A stretch of 64,000 nt of DNA, from NCBI RefSeq assembly GCF_021134715.1, contig NC_060026.1, positions 16,276,442-16,340,441 of the forward strand. The letters run 5' to 3'. The notes under the pieces are model-generated. The model searched no databases and had not been told where the DNA came from. It worked only from the letters and a program-made list of their open reading frames with translations. Position 1 is the stretch's first letter. Each line of letters starts with the position of its first letter. This DNA comes from Daphnia pulex (Eukaryota > Arthropoda > Branchiopoda > Diplostraca > Daphniidae). The position numbers and the translations under genes were made by a program. Positions 1 through 11,118 of this stretch are shown one piece after another.

Positions 1-52
1 TTCAAAGTTTAAAATTCGATTTCATTTTCAAGTATTGACTAATAATTATTAC

Positions 53-1108
53 CAGACATTCGTCGCGATCTCCGATTAATTCGATGCGGTTGTCGAGAAA
101 TTCACGAAAGAGAAACTCTGATCTACGGCACTCCTCGATCGATGGGGGGTGGCTCTGGGTAAGTGCCAGCAAGGCGGCCAGTAGATGTTCGTGAGTCGAG
201 TCGTGATCTCGTTGAAGCAGAGCCACAAACTGCTCCACAAATCCCATATTACATAAAGTATCTAGTAAACAGGGTATTGGTTAGAGTACAAATGGAGAAA
301 CTTATGAATGTGAATAAAACCTTTGAAGGATGGATTCTCATTGCATAAACAAGTCAACAAGAATGAAGCCTTGATTTTCAGTTTCCCGAGTGATGATTGC
401 AGTGCTCTCAGTAAAGACGAGAAACCATCACAATGCACAAATGCATCCTGGGCTTCTGCACATTCTCTTGTCAAACCTATAATCAATCAATTGTTAACTG
501 AATTCCCTTAGTGTGAGTTGTAAATCTGCTCATTACATGAAATGGCGTACAGGGCTTTGATTCTCGCCTCTTCACAGTCATCGTTTTCCAGCATTTTAAG
601 CAAAATTGGCAATAGGTCTTCGTTGAGCACATGCTGTTGGCAGTATGGGTTGTTCTGGGTGAGGGTGCCAATCAACTGACAGCACCTCCAACGAACTCCA
701 TCGTGGGGAGAATTCAAACAGGGGATGAGGATGAAAAATCCTCCTATCTTGTGAAAGTCTGGAGAAACAAGCGAAACAAGTGTCAATGTTTTATTCAATC
801 AATAAAAAAAGATATCTCATACCATTAGCCGTGTCCATGGAATCGGCAAAGTCAGTAATCATTTCCAATGCTTCCTCCATCTCCTGGGGATCTTCTTCAG
901 GACTTTCGACTCGATCTGGATTGAGGATATTTAACGATTTTGATATTTCGGCTACAACGTCGACTGACAATCCTCTTAGAGCTTCTTCTAACCAGCGTCT
1001 CCTTTCTTCACTCATCGATGTGGTTGTGGTACGATCTTCAGCTGCGGTGCCTTCGATGGCAAATCTTAAAAGTCCTTGCATATCTCTTGGTTGTCGTGGG
1101 GGTTCCAT
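53..1108 (-). CDS. HSPBP1: Hsp70-binding protein 1 (nucleotide exchange factor), 3' end cut by window edge
   Basis: Cytosolic armadillo-type cofactor that binds the Hsp70 ATPase domain and drives ADP release (family knowledge, Fes1/HspBP1). Exons on the minus strand: 1108-823, 758-537, 476-321, 261-53. Frames join cleanly for 291 codons, and a GT donor follows at 52-51, so the last exon(s) lie left of the window. The N-terminus has the family's short helical lead (RRRWLEEALRGL). The body carries the Arm-like stretches GVRWRCCQLIGTLTQNNP, EARIKALYAISC and LLRALQSSLGKLKIKASFLL, which match the human protein in order. The start is the first ATG of the open frame. The gene is divergent from NCBP2. 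Confidence 0.9.
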
Positions 1109-1660
1109 TGTTTTGCTAAGGATCTCAACAACAACTTGTTATATATTTATGAAGAATAAGACGCAGTACGCAAGTTAAACCGTGAACGCATGGGGCAAGC
1201 AGACGTCAATGAAACTGTTTACTAGCAAAATCAAGAAGAGTCTGGAATAAAAAGAGCCATCTAGGCATGACTCGCATAACTTAAAAAATTTTGACATTTA
1301 CAAAACAAACCTGTTAAGTTAATTAAGATTTGGATAAAATTCATTGAGATTTTAAAAAATTATTGAAAAAATCTGCGAAAGTGTGTCATATTTTTATTTG
1401 GTTTTTAATTGTAGTTTAACGCCGGAATGGGTTTCTAGCAAGTGACGTAACCTAGCGGCCGCCATAAGCATCTTTTCGAAAGTCACTCGCGTCAGGTTTG
1501 TTGTGTCAACGCACACTTTTTTTTAGAAAAAAACCACACCAATTTTAGTAATTTAAAACGCATAAAGTTTAGCCGGTTGATTGGCTGAATACAAGGACAC
1601 TTAATTCGGAAGACACTGGGGTGAACGGTGTGATTGGTTCTCCCGAAATAATTCGTAGAA
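1109..1660. promoter_or_regulatory. Divergent promoter interval HSPBP1 / NCBP2
   Basis: The two start codons point away from each other across 552 bases, so the 5' UTRs and core promoters of both genes must lie here. It holds AT-rich sequence plus a GC-richer patch near 1420-1500. I see no TATA box at a convincing distance from either start and no other gene. Confidence 0.5.
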
Positions 1661-2446
1661 ATGGCGGTTCCAAGCACATACCGAGACCAACATTTCAAAG
1701 TAAGCCTCATGAGTTGATAGCAGAATTGAAAATGTAACTTAATATACAGTTTTGAGGCAATTAATGTTTAAATGGAAATGCATACCTTAATAATTAAAAA
1801 TATTTTGATATTTCAAGCCAAAATAACTGATTTCCATCTTTCAGGGTTCCCGGGTAGAGCAGGAGCGTCTGTTGAGTCAATCTTGCACCCTGTATGTTGG
1901 AAACTTGTCCTTTTACACAACTGAAGAACAGGTTAAATACTTCCAAGTCAACAATTGGTTCCATTTGATTTCATCTTTTCAAATATTTTAGATCCATGAA
2001 TTGTTTGGGAAATGTGGCGATGTCAAGAGAATCATCATGGGATTGGACAAGTTTACTAGGACCCCTTGTGGATTTTGTTTTGTAGAGTAAGTCATTGCAA
2101 CCAAATCCAATAACAAAATTGTGTTTAATTATTTCTAATTATCTTTCAAGGTTTTACCTGAGGAATGATTCAGAAAATGCCATCAGGTTTGTGAATGGGA
2201 CAAGACTGGATGACAGAATTGTGAGAACTGACTGGGATGCTGGCTTCATTGAAGGAAGGCAATATGGCAGAGGCAAAACTGGAGGACAGGTCAGCATTTC
2301 GTCAGCTCAAACTTATTGTTCTCAACTAATGGATTTCTGTTTTGCAGGTGAGAGATGAATACCGAACTGACTTTGATGGTGGCAGAGGAGGATGGGGCAA
2401 AATGATTCAGCAGAAGGTGGCCACATCTGCTGCTGCTAACAATTGA
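1661..2446 (+). CDS. NCBP2: Nuclear cap-binding protein subunit 2 (CBP20)
   Basis: Binds the 7-methylguanosine cap of nascent RNA polymerase II transcripts together with NCBP1 in the nucleus; acts in splicing, export and the pioneer round of translation (family knowledge). Exons: 1661-1699, 1845-1931, 1992-2086, 2151-2289, 2348-2446, giving 152 residues against about 156 in vertebrates. One RRM is clear: RNP2 [11 protein letters not shown] and RNP1 CGFCFVEFY. The cap-contacting tail [19 protein letters not shown] and the RDEYRTDFD motif follow. All introns are GT-AG and short. It is complete, with no disrupted residue seen. Confidence 0.97.
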
Positions 2447-2571
2447 TAACATTTCTAAATACTGTATTCATTCATCTCTGTGTGTTTTTTTTTTTAACAA
2501 ATGTCAACAAGTGTTATCCTCAATTAAAACAGACCATGCTGAATTGATTTCCTAAACAAAATCTTTTTTAC

Positions 2572-2761
2572 CTGTGAAAGAAGACGTTTCTCGTCATGTT
2601 TCCATCTGCCAGTCCGGTTGGCCTGGATTTTATCGATCGAAAAGTGGGGACACTAGAATCTCTTGCCATGTGATCTGTCACTCCCAAAGCTTTTTCCTTT
2701 TCAAAGCGAAGCGGGTAGTTTCCCAGAAGAGCTTTTGCGGCCGCGTGATGCACGCCATCAT
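2572..2761 (-). other. Orphan exon-like open segment, unknown
   Basis: An open stretch of about 63 codons is bounded by a good acceptor (TTTGCATGTAG before 2761) and a good donor (CACAG/GTAAAA at 2572/2571). It reads in part HHAAAKALLGNYPLRFEKEK and TFRSIKSRPTGLADGNMTR. I do not recognise the protein and find no partner exons with matching phase in the next few hundred bases on either side. It may be a real internal exon of an unannotated gene, a leftover of a lost one, or chance. Confidence 0.25.
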
Positions 2762-5539
2762 CTACATGCAAAGAAATATTTGAATATTCAATTCCCAGTG
2801 GTCGTCTGCAACTTATAACGAATGTCACAATTGAATTTGTGTCAAATGTGAAGCTAATTCAATGATCATTGATCAATTAGATGATTTCCAAAATGGAAAT
2901 GGTATCGATTTCTGATTGCTCGGTAGTTGTTTAGTTATTCCAAATTAAAACTAACTTATTTATCGTTCGAAGAAAGAATGTGCTTGACGTGACATTCAAC
3001 GTGCATCTGAACTACCAGGAAAATTGTACTGAGTGAGTGTGTGTGTATCTGGTGTTGGCTGTTTGAATATTTCTGGGCGACGGCAATCGAGTTCTCTCCC
3101 ACTGCTGCAGCCGCTGGAAGCATTCATGTCCGCGTGCCGATCCGCGTGCTCCGCCGTGAGGCTATAGCGGGACTGGTGCATGTTGGCTGGCTGCTGTACC
3201 CACCGCCCAGCACTACAGATGTTGCTTATTCAAATATTGACGTAAAACTCACGTGGAGCGACATGAACATTGCCCAGCACCTGTTGTATAATCTTCATCT
3301 TCCTCCTGGTGGCCATGCCAACAAAACGGGGCTGTTTCCCCCCCTGCGAATATCCGTTTATACATCATTTAATTCCCTCTGTTTGAAACTAGTGTAGGAG
3401 CAGGTATTGTGTCTGGCCGTTAAGTTATCGATTGGTTGGTATATTAGGTGTCGTTGACGGCCAACTGCGCATTTGGCGAAAACGATATCAAACGATACGA
3501 GTATTATAACGTCGTCTATTTATTTTTCAATTACACTTTGACAATGGCGTGAACGCCTTCAATGCCCGGCAACTTGTAGAAGGACAAAAGCAATTGGCTT
3601 TTCTTGATTTAGGACGGGCGTACGTAGTACAACTATAATATAATACGAAGCGGATGAAGCCAAATAATTGATTCCAGACGACGAAGACGTAATAGTAATA
3701 GAGCGACGAATGCGTCGCCCATTCTGGATATCAATCAACGACTTGTGACGCCGGTATGTAACACACACTGGATCGATATAATCGAAATGCGCATTGACAT
3801 GGAATTATTCGCCGTATTGGTAAAATGTTGTTGTTTGGAATGATTTTGGCGAAGCGAAAGAATATCTAATAATAATGATATCGCTAACTGCTGGGCAATC
3901 TGATGGGCTAATAGGGTGCCCATATGCGCACGTGGCGAAATAGGGATCTGCCTCGTGCTCTTTTGTGTGTGTGCAGTCAACGCCGGATGGGTGTGCAAGA
4001 TTGGTGCATTTATAATTGGCTTTCGCCTATTCACAGCAGCACATCAGCAGATCTACTAATGGACGGAGGCAAATCGGAAATTCACAGCATCCGCCGTGTT
4101 GTCATTCGACACCACCCACGTTGGTAGTCACATGTGTTATTACTCACGGTTCATTGGGTTATACCCTCGACTATCAAATTTGACGTAAACACGGTCTATC
4201 AAATTAACTGGCGATTATACAACATCCGATCAATCGAAAAATGTTCCGCCCAGGTATGTTCATTGGCCTCATCCGCCTTTATTCTCCACGTGGATTGAAT
4301 GGCCGCACTTTCTTTGATATGTGCGGAGTCATAATTCGCCACGTGCCGTGAGTTTATTCCGTCCGGTCCAGGTCGGCGTTCTCTCTCAAACCCTTTTTTG
4401 CCCAGGAACAGTTTGATGAAATAAAAAGAAAGCTGGGGTTGGGTGAGCTATTAAATGTCTTTAAGCCGAACTGAAACATTTAAGTAAAAAGAAACGCAGG
4501 GAGGAGGTCTGGCAATCAAATGTAATGACGCCCACTTAAATAAAAGGGACATATTGTGATACACGTCGCTCAGTGCTTTGATCCTTTTCACCAGTGCACC
4601 CACATGTGGGTAGCAGCGTATCTCTTTCTTCTATTTGGCTCCACGTGTGTGTGTGGTGGTAGGACATTTTTCAGTTTCATCCATCCGGAGCAGTCCAGTT
4701 ATTTGGCAGCAATTACAGCACGTGCCGCAACATTTCAAGCGTAGGAGGTGAAGAAAATGCTGGACTCTCGTCTCGATCCCGACGGTTTAAAAGTCCTGTA
4801 GATGCAGACCATCTGACCCATTTGCCTGAATTTGTTTTGATTTTATAATTGATTGAGGCTAATGAAAAGATGCCGAAATCGGATTTTTAGGCCATCACAC
4901 ACATTTATTGGGTTTGTTCTGAATTTTTGCAAATTGCTTTGATTCCATTTGGGTTTGGCCCCTGCGACAGAGAAATGGGTCGATTATTTCAGCACAACCC
5001 AACTAACACGGGCCGTGAAAAACGTGACTATTTGGAAATGGATCTATTGGCTTGATCAGTTCAAGCCAAAGGTCAACAAAGTTGAGCGATGGATGAGGGA
5101 CCGTCTCGAATTTCTCCGCGGCCTCGACCATCAATTCGCCAACTTTCTCACGTATTGGTCGGTAAACATGGTGGTCCCTATCTATAGGAAAATGCCAAAT
5201 TGTTGTATGTGTATGTATAACAGACACGAACTTGTAGAGTTTCGGCCTTGTGTGATGAGCCGAGAATCTGATCCCAAACATAACCGAATTCGATCGCTGA
5301 AAAAACCTTGAACAATTTTTCCCCCACACACGCAAATGTCGGGTACTTGGAAGTTCAGTCGATTGAATTCAGGTCTCGGATGATTTTGTTTGTTTCCTCC
5401 TTGTGAATCGATTTAGGGTTATGTAAAATAAAATCAGGGCAAATACGATTATCGTGCATTTCCCGTCAATTGCGTTGCGGGTTGGTTGCTGGATGATATC
5501 AACAGTTGACGGCTGATGCTGTGCGCATGTCCAGGCCAG
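2762..5539. other. Gene-free stretch
   Basis: Several overlapping open frames of 60-120 codons occur on both strands, for example 3041-3397 plus, 4949-5311 plus and 5003-5335 minus. None has family resemblance, a splice-consistent partner or an identifiable start. The stretch is likely intergenic and may hold upstream control elements of the GTPase gene that follows. Confidence 0.5.
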
Positions 5540-5542
5540 TCT

Positions 5543-5550
5543 TATAAAAG
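5543..5550 (+). promoter_or_regulatory. TATA box of the small-GTPase gene
   Basis: TATAAAAG in a GC-richer setting. Transcription would be expected to start near 5570-5575. That falls on or after the upstream in-frame ATG at 5568, so the ATG at 5640 becomes the likely initiator. Confidence 0.55.
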
Positions 5551-5639
5551 GGAGGCTGCATCCAGAGATGACGATCAAACCCAATCACGACTTTGCCCAG
5601 TTCTCCAACATCACGCGCCAATTTTATTTCATATCGAAA

Positions 5640-6822
5640 ATGAAGGAATCGTTGGGCAACAAATCAGCGACGACGACCAACAACAAAACCAACAACACTG
5701 GAAATAACAACAACCGATTGTGTGTCACCGTTCTAGGATCTACCGCCGTTGGCAAAACAGGTTTGTTAATTTTGAATTTTTATTTGGCGCTAATAAGTGG
5801 CGTGAATTAATTTATGCAAAATTTGATTAAACAGCGTTGACAGTTCAGTACCTGACGAGTCGATTCATCGGCGATTATTTCTCCGGGACCGACATGACTT
5901 ATCACCACTCTTTCGCTTACATGGGAGGATCGCTGAAAACCAACGTCGACATTCTCGACATTTCACGGCCATCCCGCAATGACGTAAGTCGTCATCACGG
6001 CTCACATTTTCAATTTGAAAAGCTAATTGATTTTGGGTTATAATTAAAGGTGATTGGTGAAGATGAGGAAATGTTATCGTCAGTAGTCGGCACAGAAAAG
6101 TGCATGGCTTACCTGGTCGTCTATTCGCTGACCAATTCCAAAAGTTTCGATCGAGCTCGTGAAATCCTGTCCAGGTTACCTTTCCATTCGCCGAAATATT
6201 TGGTGGCCAACCAACTCGACCTCCAACACAGACGACAGGTATGTCGAATTTTTTTCCTATTCCAGGGATTTACATTTAATTTAATTTATTGAAATTTGTT
6301 CAGGTGTCGCGACTGGAAGGTCAAACCGCAGCCGATGAATTCGGTTGTCCATTTGACGAATTCTCAGCGGCCGAGCCGCAGTACGAAGGCCAACAGTGGG
6401 GAGTGAAAATTGTTTTCCAAAAGTTGATTCGCCAATTGATTTCCAATTCGCACGTTCTTCCATATCCGCGGATGATCCGCTTTTCGTCCTTTTCGAAAAT
6501 GATTGGCGCCATCGTCTCCAAGACGCGCCACCACTCGGCCAATTCCAACAACAAATCGCAGCACCAACAGCAAAAGAATTTCGCCAACCAGCACAACCGC
6601 AAATCCTCCATGTCTTCGTGCAGCGACAGGAGCAGCAACTCGAGTGGCAACAACAGCACCGGAAGTGTCGATTCCATCGCCACACTCACGCCCGACATGA
6701 GTCTGTTGCACATCAACAGCGCCCATTTGATTCACGGAGTGAAATCTAAACCCATTCCCATCGTCCACCGAAAGCTTTTGACCAGCTCCAACTATCCGTC
6801 AAGTCAAATCGCCTCCATATGA
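5640..6822 (+). CDS. Atypical Ras-like small GTPase, RERG/RASL group
   Basis: Exons: 5640-5760, 5835-5983, 6050-6238, 6304-6822; 325 residues. The P-loop is GSTAVGKT (residues 33-40), followed by ALTVQYLTSRF as in Ras/RERG. Expected GTPase motifs are altered. The G3 DxxG is replaced by DISR (82-85), and G4 NKxD is NQLD (144-147). G5 is weak (SAA). RQVSRLEGQTAADEF resembles the RERG DHSRQVSTEEG region. The N-terminus is Asn/Thr-rich, and the C-terminal 120 residues are a Ser/Asn/His/Gln-rich tail without a CAAX box, so lipid anchoring at the C-terminus is not expected. The start at 5640 was chosen because of the TATA box; the ATG at 5568 is in frame. Exact orthology is uncertain. Confidence 0.8.
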
Positions 6823-7160
6823 ATTATATATATCGATTTTATTATCATCATCAACATTTCTTATGACTGGCACAACCAAAATATCATGCAAAATGTACAG
6901 CTACAATATATGTATTTTGATACAAATTATTTATATCTATAAACTTTGAATACAAATTTTTTGAAAAGTTAATTACTGTTTTATTCTTTAAATTGTAGTA
7001 AGGTCGTATCCGTTGATCAAAACTGTTTTGCATTTTCAAACATTTTTGAAAATCCCGCCTATTCCGTCTGCTGGAAATCAGCTGATATTCCGACTGACTA
7101 CGTTTTTCAGCTTGTTGTCATCAGTGTATTGCTCAATATTTGATTGGTAATAATAGCAAA

Positions 7161-7878
7161 ATGGAGGACGTTCTAGACGAAAGTATTTCTGAAGAGGATT
7201 TGAAGGTACGTGTAACTCTGTAACAATTGTCATTTTCAATTTATAATGTTTGGACTCTTTGGCAGAAATTCGAGCGACGTTATCACGACAGTTTGACCCA
7301 GGGAACAGTAACTCAAGACATCCAGTTCAATTATTCCTGGGCATTGATCAGGAGTAAATATCAGGCAGATATCAAGCGAGGGATTTTTCTCTTGGAGGAC
7401 TTGTCCAAAGGAGGAAATGATGAGGGCAGGAGAGACTACATCTACTACCTAGCCATTGCCAATGCCAAAATCAAGGTAATAAAAATGATCATACTTTTAG
7501 CACTTGAAGATGTCATAGTTGTCATATAAATTATCCTACACTTTGGAGAGATGACATTTTTGATCTATCCTAAAAATCGTGTTTGTTTGCTTTTGTTATT
7601 TGACAGGAGTACAGCAAAGCTTTGGGTTACACCAAAGTTCTGCTCCAAGTAGAACCAAATAATCGGCAGGTCAGAACTCTAAAAAATGTCATTGAGAAAC
7701 GAATGGAAAGAGGTATGAAGTTCTTTTGTTGTGTGCACATCTTCATATTTTTAACCCTTTATTTATTTATTTTTCATAATTATTAACAGAGGGACTTAAA
7801 GGCATTGCCATCATAGGTGGAGCAGCATTGGCTTTGGGTAGTCTGATTGGACTGGGGGTAGCTCTGGCAAGGAAGTGA
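7161..7878 (+). CDS. FIS1: Mitochondrial fission 1 protein
   Basis: Tail-anchored outer mitochondrial and peroxisomal membrane adaptor for the dynamin-related fission machinery (family knowledge). Exons: 7161-7205, 7266-7475, 7607-7712, 7790-7878; 149 residues against 152 in human. The TPR-like fold is recognisable from FNYSWALIRSKYQADIKRGI, RRDYIYYLAIANAKIKEYSKAL and LLQVEPNNRQ. The C-terminus has one hydrophobic anchor (GIAIIGGAALALGSLIGLGV) followed by a short basic tail (ALARK), the standard FIS1 topology. It is complete. Confidence 0.97.
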
Positions 7879-8395
7879 TAGCGCTCATTAATGCCACGAT
7901 ACACTTCTTATTCTGTAATCCCTTTTGTCATGCAGATTTATGTTATGTGCTGAACTGCTGTGTTGAATCTGAATGTTGATATTTTCACTATCATAAAAAT
8001 TTTCTTGTGGAAAACTATATTATACTTTCATTCCTTTCTTTTTGTTTTATTTTCATGAAATTCTAGTGTATCAGAAATGAAAGGTATAATGAACAATTAC
8101 AGATTTACAGTACATTTAGTGTTGTTAATTGTGCGTTGGTTGCGTAAAAAACAAACACTAAAGCCGCACTAAATGCGCACAACAAAAGGTTGCCGAAACC
8201 GATTACTAGACATCTAGTAGCACACACACGATTGACACATGACATTTGACAGAAGCAGCCTTGAGGGCTCGCTACGTAGAATCAGATTCTGTGGGTAGAA
8301 AAACTTTCGGGCTTACCGTGGCTCCGGTGTAAATATGCCAATCTAACATGTTTTCATGTGTTGCAACATGTAACCTTTGCTCGAGTTAACTGCGT

Positions 8396-10941
8396 ATGCC
8401 AACAAAATTACGTGTAGTTTTAGGGGACAACAGAGTAGGCGGCCAGACAAAGCAAAAGTATTATGATATTCCAATGGCAATGACTAAGACGGCCACGAAA
8501 GAAGTTTCCGAGAATGGCGCTGGCAAAGTAAACAGTTACAGAGATTTCACATCAACGATTCATAAACCAGCTGCTCAACAATTATTCATATGTCCAGGTA
8601 TCGCCTTGATTATTTTTCAGACTCTTTAAAGTTGAAAAATGACATTTTTCCAATTCTGTAAACAGAAGTTTCTCTGAAATGGGGATGTGCAATCATCTTT
8701 ATCCTGGCGTCAGTGTGCTATTTAAATTCAGTAAACGGGTCCTTTGTGTTTGACGACACAGAAGCAATAGTAAACAACGAAGATGCTAAAGGCAAGACTC
8801 CTCTCAACGAAATATTTTTCAATGACTTTTGGGGCACATCACTCAATCACAAGAGTAGTCACAAATCGTACCGACCATTGACCATTTTATCATTCAGGTA
8901 TTTTCTATACGAGACATTGAATGAATCATTTCACCAATTGACCTTGTTGTTGTTGTTGTTGTGCAGGTTAAACTACATTTTCAATGGGCTGGATCCAAGG
9001 CCCTTTCACTTGACGAATGTGTTGCTCCATTCCATCTGCTGCACCCTGAGTCTGGTGATCTTCTCAACTTTGTTGGGAGAAACTCGCCCGAGGCTGTCGT
9101 TCATCACGGCCATCCTTTTCTCGGTTCATCCCGTCCACACGGAAGCCGTCAGCGGAATAGTTGGGCGAGCGGATCTCCTCTGCGGAATCTTTTATTTTCT
9201 CTCCATCTACTCGTACGCGAAACATTTGGACGGAGGATCGCTGACGTCGTTCGCCACTTCGATGGCCAGCTGCGCCATCGCCATGTTCTGCAAAGAGCAG
9301 GGAATCACAGTCCTGGGCGTGGTCGCTGTTTACGACGTCACGAGATCCGTGACTGGCACTTTCAACTTTGGCAACGTCATGAAGCGAAGGGATATCCTCC
9401 AGCGTTTCTCTTTGATCGCCGTAGTTGGAGTGGCTCTTCTTTACGTCAGATTGAGTGTCATGGGCTCTTCCGGGGCTCCGGCCTTCCAGCGGGTCGACAA
9501 TCCAGCTTCCTTCGCCGATTCGCCGATGACCAGAGCTCTGAGTTATAACTACGTCTACTCGATCCACGCCTTGCTGCTCCTGTGGCCTCATTGGCTCTGC
9601 TTCGATTGGTCCATGGGTTGCATTCCGCTCATCCAGCAGCTGATGGATCCCCGCAATTTGGGCTCGTTATTCTTCTGGATCGTCATGTTTTCGGCCATTT
9701 TCAAAGCTCTCTTCAGTCCGTCTCAAAGGCAGCGAAAGTATCTGACCCTCGGTCTGGCCCTGATGGCCGTCCCTTTCCTACCGGCCACCAACATCTTTTT
9801 CCGCGTCGGTTTCGTGGTGGCCGAACGAGTTCTCTTCATGCCCGTCGCTGGATACTGTCTCATTCTCGTCTACGGTGCCGAGAAACTCAACACTTTCCTC
9901 TTTCCGTTTGGCCATTCCAAATTGTGGATCTTGCGGGGCTGCCTCCTGGCCGTCATCCTAACCTTTGGTTTGAAATCCTTCCGCCGGAATCTGGATTGGC
10001 AAGACGAGGGTCGGCTATTCCTGTCCGGATTGGCCGTTTGTCCGCTCAACGCCAAAGTTCACTACAACATTGGCAAAAATGCGGCGGATCGGGGATTGAG
10101 AGACGTGGCCATCGATCGCTACGAAAAGGCCCTGGAACTGAATCCGGACTACGACCAGGCCATGAACAATTTGGCCAATTTGCTCAAAGATTTGGGCCGT
10201 TTTCAGTCAGCTGAGGATTGGCTTGTCAAAGCTATTAGTGTTAGACCCGATTTCGCTGCCGCATGGATGAACCTGGGCATCGTCCAGGCACTTCTTCGTA
10301 AGCACAAAGAGGCCCGCGTGAGTTACTTGACGGCCTTGAGTCATCGTCGAAAGTATCCCGACTGCTATTACAACCTGGGAAACCTCGTAAGTTCTAATGT
10401 ATTTCATTCAAATTTGATGTTAATTACTAAATTCAATTTTTAAAAGTATTTGGAGCTGGGACAATTCCGGGAAGCGGAAGAAGCCTTCAGGAACGCAACT
10501 TTGTTGCAGCCAACCCACGTCCTGGCCTGGACCAATCTCATCGTTATGTTGGACAATACAGGTAAACTTTTAATAATTTAACATTTTAATTCAATTTAAC
10601 TAATCTTGGTTAACAAATCAGGTCAATCGCAACGATCGGAATCTACGGCGCTGGAAGCCCTGGCCATTCTACCCAACGAAGCCAATTTGCATTTCAGTCT
10701 GGCCGGAATTTTAGGCAAGCAGAGTCAATTTAAAGCGTCCGAGCTCCACTTCCTGTCGGCCATTCGACTCAATCCGCACAGTCCCATCTACCACACCAAT
10801 CTAGGTGTGCTCTATCACCGATGGAAAAAATTCCAGCTGGCCGAGCAGTCGTACCAGCGAGCCCTGTCACTGGACCCCCAATGGAAAAGTGCGACGGAAA
10901 ATCTCAAATTGCTGCAAAAGGCGAAACAGAATCAATTTTAA
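8396..10941 (+). CDS. TMTC4: Transmembrane O-mannosyltransferase with TPR repeats (TMTC4-like)
   Basis: ER membrane protein of the TMTC family, which adds O-mannose to cadherin-type domains (family knowledge). Exons: 8396-8597, 8666-8897, 8967-10386, 10447-10561, 10622-10941; 762 residues against about 741 in human TMTC4. The luminal diacidic motif of GT-C enzymes is seen in GSFVFDDTEAIVNN. SHKSYRPLTILSFRLNY, LFSVHPVHTEAVSGIVGRAD and several hydrophobic helices follow. The C-terminal third consists of TPR units, for example KVHYNIGKNAADRG, QAMNNLANLLKDLGR and AAWMNLGIVQALL. The gene converges on AFG2B, with 177 bases between stop codons. In-frame Met codons downstream of 8396 leave the start slightly uncertain. 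Confidence 0.93.
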
Positions 10942-11118
10942 AATGATCTCTCTTGCTTTTATGTTTAACTCCTCTCAATCTCTTATTTCCCAGTGTCTTT
11001 TTGTCTTTGGAATTTTTGGGGCTTAAACGGTAGCTAGTCCTAATCTTAATTGGCGAGCTTAACTAACACGAAATGGAATACAACCGCAATCTTTTGTTTG
11101 TTTTCAGTGACTGGCTTT

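Noticed and set aside
4949-5335. Overlapping 110-120 codon frames on both strands
   Set aside because: No family resemblance, no splice partners, and both strands are open at once.
6281-6768. Minus-strand frames over the GTPase tail
   Set aside because: They are antisense to the Ser/Asn/Gln-rich tail of the GTPase exon 6304-6822.
8961-10214. Long alternate-frame ORFs over TMTC4
   Set aside because: They are shadows of the TMTC4 exon at 8967-10386, which has clear family homology.
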